Assembly: GCA_946811695.1 (NCBI GenBank)
Contig: OX328125.1
Location: 98,411,210 to 98,475,209 of the forward strand
Direction: 5' to 3'
From: Gonocerus acuteangulatus
Lineage: Eukaryota > Arthropoda > Insecta > Hemiptera > Coreidae
Length of the DNA: 64,000 nucleotides
Made by a program: the position numbers and the translations under genes. The notes under the pieces were generated by a model. It was not told the DNA's origin and did not search any database. It saw only the letters and a program-made list of their open reading frames with translations. Positions 44,587 to 55,215 of the stretch are shown piece by piece; position 1 is the first letter of the stretch, and every line of letters begins with the position of its first letter.

Positions 44587-44891
44587 AACCCAGCCATGTG
44601 TTTGGAATTTCTGATAAGACAAATTAAATTATATCATATAATTTTGGATAAAGGGTTGTTAAATGATGAGAAAAAAAAAGAAATTGACTTATTGTGTCAC
44701 TTAACATATTTAATGTGATTTTAATTATTTTATTGTAATTTTTCAATTGTTGATGGGTGTTAACAGGACACTGAGGATGAGGTTGTGACCTCGAAAACGT
44801 TCTGTTGAATAAAAGGAATAAAAAAGTGGAGGTGTTTGACCTGTGTTGCATCCTATTTACTAGAAAAATAAGAGTTTTTTTATTTGATAAC
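44587..44891. other. Region around a retroelement-like 3' end
   Basis: AT-rich DNA with a GAGGT-TGTG-ACCTC stem followed by GAAAACG (44771-44799) and then an A-rich AATAAAAGGAATAAAAAA tail, consistent with the end of an old retroelement. Confidence 0.4.
44771..44799 (+). other. Stem-loop plus GAAAACG motif
   Basis: CTGAGGATGAGGT, loop TGTG, ACCTC, GAAAACG: a perfect 5-bp stem between GATGA and GAAA. This resembles a degenerate hammerhead core but lacks the invariant CU before GA. Confidence 0.45.
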
Positions 44892-45330
44892 TAGCTGTTA
44901 CCCAGTGTGCCATGCTACACCAACTTTATATTATATAGTTGTAAGGAACAAACATACAGCTGGTAGATTATTTTGACCTAGGCTATGACACTCCCCGTAT
45001 CAACCCCTACCTGTGTGCAAAGTTTGGTCAACTTTGGTCAAACAGTGTGGATTTGTATAAGGAAAATAAAGACAGACAGACAGCTGACAGATGATTTTGA
45101 CCTAGCCTATGACACTCCCCGTATCAACCCCTACCTGTGTGCAAAGTTTGGTCAACTTTGGTCAAACGGTGTGGATTTGTATAAGGAAAATAAAGACAGA
45201 CAGACAGCTGACAGATGATTTTGACCTAGCCTATGACACTCCCCGTATCAACCCCTACCTGTGTGCAAAGTTTGTTCAAAATCGCTCGAAAGCTGTGGAT
45301 TTATATGAGGAACAAATTGAATGGCTTGGG
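44892..45330 (-). mobile_element. Helitron-like copy with 124-bp triplication
   Basis: The 3' terminus reads, on the minus strand, GGGTAACAGCTAG followed by T (44892). The block TTTTGACCTAGCCTATGACA...CAGACAGACAGCTGACAGATG then repeats with a period of exactly 124 bp (44971, 45095, 45219). The third unit diverges after GTGCAAAGTTTG. The 5' TC end is missing. Confidence 0.75.
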
Positions 45331-45537
45331 GGGAGTTTATTTAGAGGGAGTTCATTTAGATTCTGCAGGTTCCATCTTCCAATACTCCCTGCATTACAAT
45401 CAAAGTAATATACACTTTTTTTATATTTTTTTCCTGAGTTTTAAAAGTATAATAATAATAATATTAAAATAGAGAAATATGATAGTGTAATGATAACAAC
45501 TATTATAATACAAATAAAAATAGTAATAATAATATTG

Positions 45538-45666
45538 AAATGGTCAGTACCTGAATGGGTGACCGACCACGTGCTGTTGGCATTATAAAAGGGTGGCAAC
45601 CTATAGATAGCCCGGCGCTAATGGCCAAGTTGTAGATGCGCCGTTAAACACACACACACACAAAAA
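45538..45666 (+). mobile_element. 5S-derived SINE, 5'-truncated
   Basis: Begins inside the 5S C box (TGGTCAGTACCTGAATGGGT). It continues GACCGACCACGTGCTGTTGG, the linker, and the tail CCGGCGCTAATGGCC, then TTGTAGATGCGCCG, and ends in an ACACAC/A-rich tail. The TSD AATAATAATATTG (13 bp) is at 45525-45537 and 45667-45679. Confidence 0.95.
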
Positions 45667-45679
45667 AATAATAATATTG

Positions 45680-47329
45680 GAAAAGAAACAAATTATAATA
45701 TCAAAATTACAAATTAGGTGAAAGAAATAAAAAAAAAGAATGAATATAAATGAATTAAATAAAATAAAATAACTGATTAATGAAAAGAAAACGTCTGTTC
45801 TTGCAATGGCTTATTCTTGCGATTGTTAAAACAGAATTCAATCAGGATTGTGGTCCTGAGAAACTGTTCAATTATTTACAGCAGCATTATTTTTCAAAAA
45901 CAAATGCACTACTTTTCTCATTTGTTCCGATACTAAACATAAAGGTATGAATTCTGTATACGCACTTTTGATAAGATTATATGATATAATAATAAGAAAT
46001 TATGATTTGTCAAAATGAAATTATTTACAGTAATAATCCATTGTCTCAATTTAAAAATAAATATATGCCAAGATTGCTTTACATACATTCAGAAAAATTT
46101 CACAAAAAGTTTTAGCAGAAATATTTTACTACAGCTCATGTCAAACGTTTAGTAGGTAGGGTGGGAGAAAGAGTAAAATCCTTGTTCTCTAATGGAAGTT
46201 ATGAGCAAATATGAAACTAAAAATGTAAAAAACTCAGTACAGTTTGCTAATGTTGCATCTAGTTTAATGACAAACACTACAATTCTCCGTATGAGCCAAG
46301 TAGATATTGAGCCTGCTATAAGTTCGGACAGTCAAGATTCTATAAGTAGGGTATTTATTTATTTTTTCTCTTCAAGTAAAAAAAGTTCATAGTGTAAATA
46401 TTTAGTATTTTGTTTAGTTTTATTTTGCAGTGCTTCTATATTTATTTCTTATTAGTATTTAATCTTAATCAAATGTGGTAGACTCCTTGCTGTAAAATTG
46501 TAAATTTTTAGGAAAATATTCATTCATTCATAAGTTCGGACAGTCCATGGGTTACTGTTAAAGACATAGTTTATATTAAGCAAATGCATGTGATAAAATG
46601 CAATTCGCAAATCAAAAATTCAACTATGGAAAACGAACTGAAACCAGCAAGTTAACAGATCAAAAACTTAATATTTCAAATTTTAAAGTTAGTTACTGGT
46701 GTGCAGTTACATGTGATAAAACTTAAGCTGTATTTCATTTTATATTGCCCAGCAAACCCTTCACTGAAGTAATGAATGTTTTGTACATGTAGTTTTCATT
46801 CTGAATAGCTTTGGGTTATTTTTTATAGTTTTTAAAATTAAATCGCTGTACTATAAAAAATAATATATTGTTAGCTAAAATTTTAATTGAACAATTTTTT
46901 GTATTTAACGGGAAAAAAAATTGAAGAGTGAAAAAACCATACATTTTATTTTTTCATGTGATAGTGTATACCTTTTAGAATAATAATAAAAAACTATGTT
47001 AGTGATTTTCTTTTTATCGTTTGATGATATTCCACTTAGTGTGGAACGCCATATTTAATTTTTACAAAATGCATTTTAACACTTCAGGATTTTTTCAGAA
47101 CATTTGTAATAACTTTATGCTTACATTATTTTTTTTTCTGGCTTCCATATTTATTGAAGTATTGTCATAGAAAATGTCATCAACATTGGTCGATAGGTAT
47201 GATTTATATTCTAGAACTAAGTGCACTTCTTTTGTCCAATCGATGATAACTGCAAAATTTGAAATACTTTAGCAGGGCATGAAATTAAACTATTTGAGAT
47301 TGACAAAAACTATTTTATATTCTTACTTA
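45680..47329. other. AT-rich, duplicated non-coding DNA
   Basis: No gene recognised. The 66-codon frame at 46192-46392 is unidentified. The block at 46549-46685 (AAGCAAATGCATGTGATAAA, AACTATGGAAAAC, ACAGATCAAAAACTTAATAT) recurs at 47521-47655. Confidence 0.5.
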
Positions 47330-47425
47330 TATCCATGAAAGGAATGAACATGCCAAGTTTCATTAAAATCTGAGATCATGGATGTCAAATCCTATTTTTT
47401 TGGGTTGATTTGACATGGAATGACC
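47330..47425 (-). repeat. Family R3 fragment
   Basis: GGTTGATTTGACATGGAATG is the reverse complement of CATTCCATGTCAAATCAAC at 63018-63036, and the neighbouring CATTAAAATCTGAG resembles its partner block. A single terminus only. Confidence 0.6.
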
Positions 47426-47520
47426 CAAATGTTTAAATATCATGTCACACATAGATGATTTTAGGTGGTACGTTAAAGAACTAAAAGTATTTAAATTATT
47501 AAAGTTCTGTGCAGGTTAAT

Positions 47521-48000
47521 GGGTTAATGTTGAAGACATAGTTTATGTTAAGCAAATGCATGAGATAAAATGCAATTCACAAAAAAATTAACTATGGAAA
47601 ACAAACGGGAAACTCCAAATCAACAGATCAAATACTTAATATTTCAAATTACTTACTAATATATGATATTAATCCAAAATCTGAGAATATAAGGTTGTAA
47701 TTTAGATAATCACAACATTTTTCAACAGATCAAAAACTTAATATTTGAAATTACTTATTAATATATATTAGTCAAAATTTTAAGAATATAAGGCTATAAT
47801 TTAGGTAAACACTAATATTTTACTAAAACTAAAAAGTTTTGGAAATTAGATAAACAAACCAAACTTTAAAAAAAGGATAATGGTTAATGGCTTCTAGGGG
47901 CTCAGTGTTGCTCTACATTTTCATCAGAAATTAATAAAATTGATCTTATATGATATTACTTGTCCAAATCTTGAGAATATACGGCTATAATTTTGATAAA
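47521..48000. repeat. Duplicated AT-rich units
   Basis: AACAGATCAAA-ACTTAATATT occurs at 47619 and 47724 as well as 46657. AGAATATAAGGCTATAATTT-like words occur at 47683, 47783 and 47974. These are ancient duplications of non-coding DNA about 100-200 bp apart. Confidence 0.6.
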
Positions 48001-48191
48001 CATACAAAGGTTAAAACTGAAAAGTTTTGTTTGCAAAACAAAAACTTTTCGCAAAAAAAGAATAAAGTTTTTTTTAGCTTGCTAATCTCCACCTAGGCAA
48101 CACTGGAAAGAAATTTACTATTTTTGAACCATTCACTCTTCTTTAATTAACAATTTGGAACTCGTTACTTCCGAACTGTGAAGCCTAAAAG

Positions 48192-48196
<5 letters not shown>

Positions 48197-48234
<38 letters not shown>
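48197..48234. repeat. (TA)n microsatellite
   Basis: TA run directly bordering the Helitron-like copy. Confidence 0.95.
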
Positions 48235-48235
<1 letters not shown>

Positions 48236-48238
<3 letters not shown>

Positions 48239-48556
48239 TATATAATGATGTAAAGTCATCAATGAGTTCGAGTTATTCTAATTATCAAGAACATCAACAA
48301 ATAAATTTGAGACATTATTCAAAATGGCTGCCAGAATATGAATGGTTCAGTGTAGCCAATTTTTCTTGAACAAAACTTTTGACCTTTTGACCAAATTTCG
48401 AAATTTGACTATTTTGACCTAGCCTAGGAGATTTCCCGTATCAAGAAGTACATGTGTGCCAAGTTTGGTCCAAATTGGTCAAACGGTGTGGATTTGTATA
48501 AGGAACAAACAAACAGAAAAACAGAAAAACAGACACGTGATTTTTATATATATAGA
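48236..48556 (-). mobile_element. Helitron-like copy, 5' part
   Basis: On the minus strand it begins TCTATATATATAAAAATCAC at 48556 and continues through one GTTTGGTCCAAATTGGTCAA unit. The segment ATGATGTAAAGTCATCAATG and AACATCAACAAATAAATTTG is shared with the copy at 54.8 kb. The 3' terminus is lost next to the TA tract. Confidence 0.7.
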
Positions 48557-48581
48557 TACAGACCTTGATTTAATTTGTTGT

Positions 48582-48606
48582 TGGAAATGGCTTAACGCCA
48601 AAACGT
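48582..48606 (+). other. Stem-loop plus AAAACG motif
   Basis: GGAAATGGC, loop TTAAC, GCC, AAAACG, followed by an ATAATAAGAAATAAAAA tail. Same layout as 27772, 44771 and 57573 but weaker. Confidence 0.4.
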
Positions 48607-48631
48607 GATGTAGTATAATAAGAAATAAAAA

Positions 48632-48793
48632 CCGAAAGATTTTGGATATGGTGCTGATCAAATGTTTTGGTATACAAATTTTAACGGACGTCGTTTTCGG
48701 TATCTAGTTTTTAATATCGACGAAGTATTGAAGAAATTATTCAAAAATTCAGTCATTGGGGCGACTTCGAAAATTACCAAATATTTACTGAGT
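48632..48793 (+). pseudogene. Frame related to the R1 right-end block
   Basis: An open frame with KDFGYGADQMFWYTNFNG, then FRYL, ID..LKKLFKNSV and ATSKITKYLL, ending at TGA. It aligns at protein level with the right-end frame of R1 (NFNG, FRCLLGRID, LKKCFKNSVMSATS). The DNA is much more diverged than among the three R1 copies. It may be a remnant of a protein-coding element ancestral to R1. No known domain was recognised. Confidence 0.4.
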
Positions 48794-49401
48794 AGGGGAT
48801 ATATGTGAACGAATTGAAGAACAGCTATTGATATATGTGAAGAAATAGTAGAACAGCTTAAACGAAAACCAATGTCACCACAAGATGGCAATGCTTCCCG
48901 AACAATAAAATTTTACGGCGACATTACAAAGCTCCACCCCCCAAAGTTCGGGATCAAAACTCAATCCCGGCTCTAAAGCCGTCATAAGATCATTTTTCAA
49001 ATTTTTAAAAAGAAGTATTTCCTTCAAGGAATGAATAATGCATGTCCCAAGGGGGTGGAGGGGTTTGAGGATTTGCTCTTTTTATTGGGGGGTGTAAACA
49101 GGACGTTGGATGGGGGACCGCTGGTTGGAATAGCTGACGATTCGGAGGTAACAAACACACTCATTGTGGGAGAGAAGGTTAGTTACAAGCTAATAAACAA
49201 CTCTTTTCTATAAACTGAAATTATCCCAAAGAATAATATCAGCAAAAAAAAAAAAATATAAAAAAAAATTTTGTTTAGAGCCTGCTGTGGCTATGTAGCG
49301 GTGGCTATGTTCGTACATGGCCACCGAGCATGTACGAACGCCAGCGGTCACTTTTTTGTAACGTTATTTATGAGTTTACTCGTCGTTAGCATATTTATGC
49401 T
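48794..49401. other. Unassigned stretch
   Basis: A hairpin GTTCGTACATG / CATGTACGAAC lies at 49308-49338. No gene recognised. Confidence 0.5.
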
Positions 49402-49690
49402 AAAATCAGCCCCTCGACAGGCCGCGAGGGCCCAGATGGGCAGATATTATAGATGTATCTCATACATGACCATACGGCACACTAGGGAGATAGTGTGGTC
49501 AGTACTATGATCTGGACGCCTGATTTTCCCCTTTGCAGGTACCCATAGATAAATTAATTAAAGGATGCGTTGGCCTTTAAGAACCAAGGCACTAGAAGAT
49601 TGACATTTATAGTGCTTGCTCGGGGATTTGATTTCAGGTCGTCCACTATATTAGTCCAGTGCCCTACCACCACTAGCTAACCTCGCCCCA
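49402..49690 (-). mobile_element. SINE-1 copy, older, with deletions
   Basis: Reverse copy with the B box region diverged (GGGATTTGATTTCAGG on the plus strand) and about 50 bp missing from the body. No TSD could be recognised, consistent with greater age. Confidence 0.85.
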
Positions 49691-49734
49691 GCAAAGATTG
49701 ATATGCTTAAGAAAAAAAAGCTAAGCAAAATAAG

Positions 49735-49832
49735 TTATTTTTGTGATATACGGTTTCTGCATCATAAAATTGAGGTCAACCATTTAAGCGGGCTCCTCCC
49801 ATTTTAGAGGGAGGAATCGCGCCAAAAAGTAT
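49735..49832 (+). repeat. Family R2 end fragment
   Basis: TTTTTGTGATATACGGTTTCTG and the TTTTAGAGGGAGGAATCGCG block resemble the R2 right end. It abuts the 40-bp minisatellite. Confidence 0.4.
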
Positions 49833-50490
49833 CTTATGGCCGAACTCCTACTAAAAAGTGTCTTAAAAGTATCTTATCTCCGAACTCCTACTAAAAAGTG
49901 TCTTAAAAGTATCTTATGTCCGAAATCCTACTAAAAAGTGTCTTAAAAGTATCTTATATCCGAGCTCCTACTAAAAAGTGTCTTAAAAGTATCTTATGTC
50001 CGAACTCCTACTAAAAAGTGTCTTAAAAGTATCTTATATCCGAACTCCTACTAAAAAGTGCCTTAAAAGTATCTTATGTCCGAACTCCTACTAAAAAGTG
50101 CCTTAAAAGTATCTTATGTCCGAACTCCTACTAAAAAGTGCCTTAAAAGTATCTTATGTCCGAACTCCTACTAAAAAGTGTCTTAAAAGTATCTTATGTC
50201 CGAACTCCTACTAAAAAGTGTCTTAAAAGTATCTTATATCCGAACTCCTACTAAAAAGTGCCTTAAAAGTATCTTATGTCCGAACTCCTACTAAAAAGTG
50301 TCTTAAAAGTATCTTATGTCCGAACTCCTACTAAAAAGTGTCTTAAAAGTATCTTATGTCCGAAATCCTACTAAAAAGTGTCTTAAAAGTATCCTATGTC
50401 CGAACTCCTACTAAAAAGTGTCTTAAAAGTATCTTATGTCCGAACTCCTACTAAAAAGTGTCTTAAAAAAAGTATCTTATGTGCGAACTC
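49833..50490. repeat. Minisatellite, 40-bp unit, about sixteen copies
   Basis: The unit CCGAACTCCTACTAAAAAGT, then GTCTTAAAAGTATCTTATGT repeats every 40 bp. Variants at three sites (CGAACT/CGAAAT/CGAGCT, TCTT/CCTT, TATGTC/TATATC/TATCTC) are distributed as small runs; three consecutive units carry CCTT. The last unit has an expanded A-run. Confidence 0.97.
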
Positions 50491-51218
50491 CGAATATTTC
50501 CATACTGGCGAAAAAATTATAGATTCAATATTGATATGGGTAGACTATTTATTTAATTATTAATAATGGTCAATTGATATCGTGAATGTAGTTATAGATT
50601 TGGACTATAATAATTAGAAACCTCATGAATATGCGGATAGAATTTTTAATTGTCCACTGAATGGTTCGATGCGTCATTGTGTTGCCACATTGAATTAATC
50701 GGTGACTAAGCTTGTCAACCGGACAGCATACCAATCGAAGGTGGCTTTCCACATTACACACACCTTTCGAGTGGACACTCACTTGCACAACAGGCATTCT
50801 AATCCTTTAAATAAGAAATGTAATGCCAAAGAGGATAGAAAAAAAATTCTTGAGTACAAGAAATTATCCCAAAGAGGTATAACGTCAGAATCGCAGCTTT
50901 TCTTTCAGATCTACGTTCCTCTTTGGGATAAGGCTGTGGTTGTTCGTAGTTTTTTTCTCTTCCTTTTAATTTATTAGACCGTTTATGGCCGCAAGCAGTT
51001 TGAGGAGATATTTCTCAATGAAGCACGTTCAAGAATGATGTTTGACAAGGAAATCTGTCTTATTAGGAAATGCATGTTTTTGTTTGTACAATTATTTTAT
51101 GTTCTTATTGCGCTTTTAATTTATTTTCAAAGAATCATATTGAATATCTAGAAGCAGTTCCCTCCTTCCCTTTTCTGCAAGAGTCCACAAGGTGAAGGAA
51201 GGGTTGAATAAAAACAAC
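50491..51218. other. Unassigned stretch
   Basis: Overlapping frames of 75-91 codons on both strands (50570-50977) are not recognised. Confidence 0.45.
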
Positions 51219-51310
51219 TTCCGTCATGCAGGATCTGCATTACTAAACATATTACTCAGAAAGATGGGAGTGGACGCTGCATTCTTAAATAATTTTCTTG
51301 AAATAACCTG
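51219..51310 (+). repeat. Old copy of the R1 left end
   Basis: TTCCGTCATGCAGGATCTGC aligns with the R1 left end GTCCGTCACGCAGGAGCTGC. Matching continues through ATTACTAAACA, CTCAGAAAGATGGGAGTG and an AATAATTTTCTTGAAATAAC block. Strongly diverged, and the modules are absent. Confidence 0.6.
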
Positions 51311-51437
51311 TAAAATTATAGTCTATGTAAACAGGAATAGTCAAGGGGGTAATACTAGACGAAAGATATATTCCAATGCTGACAACATCAAATTTCTACC
51401 TGGTTTTGTTTCAGACAAATGCCGTCCTAAGGGTGCA

Positions 51438-51551
51438 TTTACATCTGACACTTCTCGCAGGAAATATATCTCTGGTACCGGATAGATAATTATCATCATT
51501 ATTATATTCGACACCTGATAAATATTTCCTGCGAGAAGTGTCAGATGTAAA
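51438..51551. mobile_element. Perfect 30-bp inverted repeat (foldback MITE)
   Basis: TTTACATCTGACACTTCTCG, then CAGGAAATAT (51438-51467) is exactly inverted at 51522-51551 around a 54-bp loop. A third, degenerate arm at 51639-51675 (ATATCCTGCAATAACTATCA, GATGTAAACGCAT) shows this belongs to a family whose ends resemble GGGTGCRTTTACA. Confidence 0.8.
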
Positions 51552-51679
51552 CGGACTCGTATTGCTAGATTAATAAAAACATATATGTAAGACATAAATT
51601 GTTTTCAGTTTATATTAGTCACAATTTCTGTCTGACATAAATATCCTGCAATAACTATCAGATGTAAACGCATCTTAAA

Positions 51680-52212
51680 AGTGATTTAGAAAAACATGTT
51701 TTGTTTTTCTGTTTTTCTCTACTATTATTTTTCAACCTTAAATTACACTTTTTAAGCCAGCATTAAATTTGTTTTAACGCACTTGCATCGCGCTGTTGTA
51801 GCAGCGCTTACAATATTGGAAGTTTTTTTTTTATTCAACATTAGTGTAAGACTTACTTCAATCAATAAATGTCAGTTGCATCAAAAATAATTTTCACTTA
51901 ATTCTCATAAAATCACAAAAATTGAAATGATAGATGTTTCATTTAGCAGTTGTTTCCCGCCTAAATAATAATCTCAGTTCTGAGAATACCATTGGAAAAA
52001 TAATTAAATTTTAAAACTTTCGAGAGATTCGACAGCTTGAATAATTTTTTTTTGTAAAAGTAGTTATTCTCGAAAGTTTGTCGCTAACTAGCCTTTTTTT
52101 TTATTAATATAAACTTTTTGAATAGTTATTTCGATTTGAAAAGTTGAAAATTCAATGCTGATTTCAAAGAAGGTTGCAGGTTCAATGCCAAGATTGAAAT
52201 AGCATTTACCAC
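51680..52212. other. Unassigned stretch
   Basis: AT-rich, no gene recognised. Confidence 0.5.
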
Positions 52213-52337
52213 TGGGGTCACCCGTGGTCTAGTGGCTAGCGCCTTAGATTCATAAGCGGGAGAACCATCTCACCCGCGGCAGGAGTTTTCTCATCTTAGG
52301 GCTCGTTGAGAAAATTCCTCGCTGCGCCGTTAAAAAA
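52213..52337 (+). mobile_element. SINE-2 copy with internal deletions
   Basis: Head GGGGTCACCCGTGGTCTAGT and GATTCATAAGCGGGAGA are present. The B box is replaced by ACCATCTCACCC. Most of the tail is missing, leaving only CTGCGCCGTT before poly-A. Without a B box it should not be transcribed efficiently. Confidence 0.85.
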
Positions 52338-53114
52338 AAAAAAAAAAGAAAGAAAAAAAACCTCTTTCTGTGTTGTTCTTTCAGAAATTAATTCCGTGAA
52401 CAAATTGGTCTTGCAACTCTTGCTGCACTGGATCCCCGGTTATACTCGAAGTTCAAACTGTGTCGGAAATAATTTTCTCAACTTGACGTTCTATATCCTT
52501 TTGTGTAAAATATATAAAATGAATATGTCTACAATGATAAACCCCTTTATTTACATCACTCAGACTACAACCTCGTTATGACAACAGATTGTTACCAACC
52601 AAAACTAATACCGACGGGCTTAAGCATCCAACAAATATATAGCCAGAATAAAACATTTTACTTGAGTAGAAAGCTATGTTCCAACTGAAGAAAAGTGTAA
52701 GCGGAATTCTACGAAGGGGTGAGTGATGAGTATCTGGTAGTGACGGGAAGTAGCAGATCTATTTCACAGTGACTGGGTCCAGGCAATAGTTACGATTTAA
52801 ATCTGAGCATCAGTCACCACTCCCCCTACCGTCTCACCCACATTGCTACTAGCCGTCCCCAACTCTGGTGTAGGGCAGAACCCTTAACTACTTGTTAGCA
52901 ACCCCTATTCTTAGTCGTGTTGGATTCAACGCAATTATTCATCCGTAAAATTTACATTTTATTTTATATCACATCAAAACTAGGGGTCTATTTGCGTAGA
53001 TCACATCCAGTTACTTGTAAAGTATCTGTAGTGATTATAATAGTGATCCAGCGCATACGCATAACTCATTAGCATTTCTATTGGTTGTTGCTGGTAGTAA
53101 AGTAACCGTCAACA
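52338..53114. other. Unassigned stretch
   Basis: No gene recognised. A 91-codon frame starting in the SINE poly-A (52306-52581) is an artefact. Confidence 0.5.
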
Positions 53115-53182
53115 CTCTAGTCGATCCAACTCGCTAAAATTAATAGAATTATATTAATTTTAGCGAGTTGGATTTACTAGAG
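53115..53182. repeat. Head-to-head transposon ends forming a palindrome
   Basis: The arms 53115-53144 and 53153-53182 are inverted with two mismatches around 8 bp. The arm CTCTAG..ATCCAACTCGCTAA is the terminus of the 34271-34836 element. Rightwards, AGTGAGCGTAGCAAGCAGAA (about 53200-53219) continues that element for another 80 bp. The arrangement looks like two insertions or a foldback junction. Confidence 0.7.
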
Positions 53183-53259
53183 TTATGATATTTTCTTGAG
53201 TGAGCGTAGCAAGCAGAAACGCATAGCACGTATGCCCATACTGCGAAATAAATGTAAAA

Positions 53260-54528
53260 TATAAATATGTTACAGAACCGCCAGAAAAAAATCACACACT
53301 ATAATATTAACCTTTCTTATTAATAAATATTGCTTGCTGAAACATATTCTGCTTATTTTCATTTATGATTTACAAGCCTAAAAATATTACTTACAAATGA
53401 AGGTTATCTAAGGGTTAGTTAGAAACCATATTATATAAATATAATAGGCAAAAAAAGTTACTTTAAGTATTGATTACAGTGATTTTAAGTATTTTTCATT
53501 ACTATATTTATAATAGTAGCACTTCTTTGAAGCATTCCGAAACAGCAAGTACAAGCATATTTCTGTTATAGTTAATCATAATTATAACAGCCTAAATTAT
53601 AAGTGTTACGAGTATAAGAAGCTTAAAAATATTACATTATACGTTTCTGTGTATAGAGTTTTTTTGGTGTATTTTTCCGTTTTAATATTTTAGTTATGTA
53701 AAAATTAAATAGATATAGGTAATTTAGATTAGTTATTAAATCCATAGCTTGGATACTTGTATTACTTTGATTGTAAAATTTGTTTTATTTGTTTATATTT
53801 TTGGACAGTAAAATTGTTTTACAATAATCAATAAAGAAATATATGTACAAAATACTTCAAAGTAACTGGATGTGGTCCTCGCAAAAATACTCCAAAACTA
53901 GATTTAATATTACCTTATTTTAGTGTTGAATATAAGTACCTAACCTTAATTTAACTTAATTTAAAATTAAATAGGCAACAATGACCAGCGTGATTGAATT
54001 GCCTTAAAAAAAAAAAAAAAAAAGTCTTTTTTTTTTGTTTTTAATAAATAAAATATACTAATAAGACAAATTCCTGGTTTCTTAGAAGACTTAGCTCTGA
54101 TTTTTATCCCCCAAGATACGAAACACAAAATAAATAAAATGTTCTCTTATATTGGGAATACATTCGGCATTGAGAAGGCAATTGAATTGCATGTAATGGG
54201 GGACGAGCAAAATTTTTGTGGGACAACCTGTAGTGTGCAAATACGTTCCGTAGACGGTACTGACCGCGTAGATGGTTCAAAATAAAATAACATCCGGTTT
54301 CAAAGTAGTGTAATTTCTAGCAATAGATATCAGACATGAATTTATGAATTACAATACAATTTTTATAATAAGAAAATTAAATGAAAAAAAAAATAGGCAC
54401 AACATAATAATTAAATCATGAAATTTGGAATTATTACAAGCTACGAAAGTTAAACGAGACACTCTAGCTTCTTCGCGCAAGCATTTGGAGTGAGTGTGAG
54501 TAAGTAGTGTAATATTTTTTTTTTTTAG
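53260..54528. other. AT-rich, no gene
   Basis: 1.2 kb without recognised content apart from poly-A at about 54005-54023. Confidence 0.55.
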
Positions 54529-55215
54529 TAGCTGTTACCCAGTGTGCCATGTTACACCTACTTTCTGCCTATGACACTCCCCGTATCAAGATCTACATTT
54601 ATACCCAGTTACTTCAAAATCGGCCAAACGGTGTGAATTTGTTTATATCTGTCTATTTGTTTATATTTGTCTAGTAATTGATAATGCAGCCGGCAGAGGC
54701 CAGCACCACAGCACTTCATATAACAGCCGACAGAGGCCAGCACCACCAGCCTGCGAGTAGATAGCTCTTATCAAAGAAAGGCCAGCGCTCCTTAGTTTAC
54801 CAGTGACTGTTGATATAAAATTGAAATAAACCGCATTACATGATTATTTAATGATGTAAAGTCATCAATGAGTTCGAGTTATTCAAATTATCAAGAACAT
54901 CAACAAATAAATTTGAGACATTATTCAAAATGGCCGTCAGAATCTGAATGGTTCAGTGTAGCCAATTTTTCTTGAACAAAACGTTTGACCTTTTGACCAA
55001 ATTTTAAAATTGGACTATTTTGACCTAGCCTAGAAGATTTCCCGTATCAAGACCTACCTGTGTGCCAAGTTTGGTCAATATCGGTCAAATTTTTTATTTA
55101 TTTTTTTTTTTTTACGGCGCATCTACAACTTGGCCATTAGCGCCGAATATCGGTCAAACGGTGTAGATTTGTTTAAGGAACAAACAGCCAGACAAGTGAT
55201 TTATATATGTATAGA
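54529..55215 (-). mobile_element. Helitron-like copy, complete, with a SINE-tail insertion
   Basis: On the minus strand it begins TCTATACATATATAAATCAC (55215) and ends GGGTAACAGCTA at about 54530. It includes the ATGATGTAAAGTCATCAATG block shared with 48.2 kb and a middle segment with two GACAGAGGCCAGCACCA-type units (54690-54745). No helicase ORF. It was interrupted later by the tail insertion at 55090-55145. Confidence 0.7.
55090..55145 (-). mobile_element. Tail-only SINE insertion with 13-bp TSD
   Basis: Only the shared tail (on the minus strand CGGCGCTAATGGCCAAGTTG, then TAGATGCGCCG) and poly-A were inserted. AATATCGGTCAAA occurs on both sides (55077-55089 and 55146-55158), and the interrupted Helitron reads through if one copy is removed. 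A clear, extremely 5'-truncated retroposition event. Confidence 0.93.

Noticed and set aside
44985..45472. Three overlapping ORFs with the phrase TLPVSTPTCVQSL
   Set aside because: They are the same 124-bp Helitron unit read in successive frames (124 is not divisible by three).
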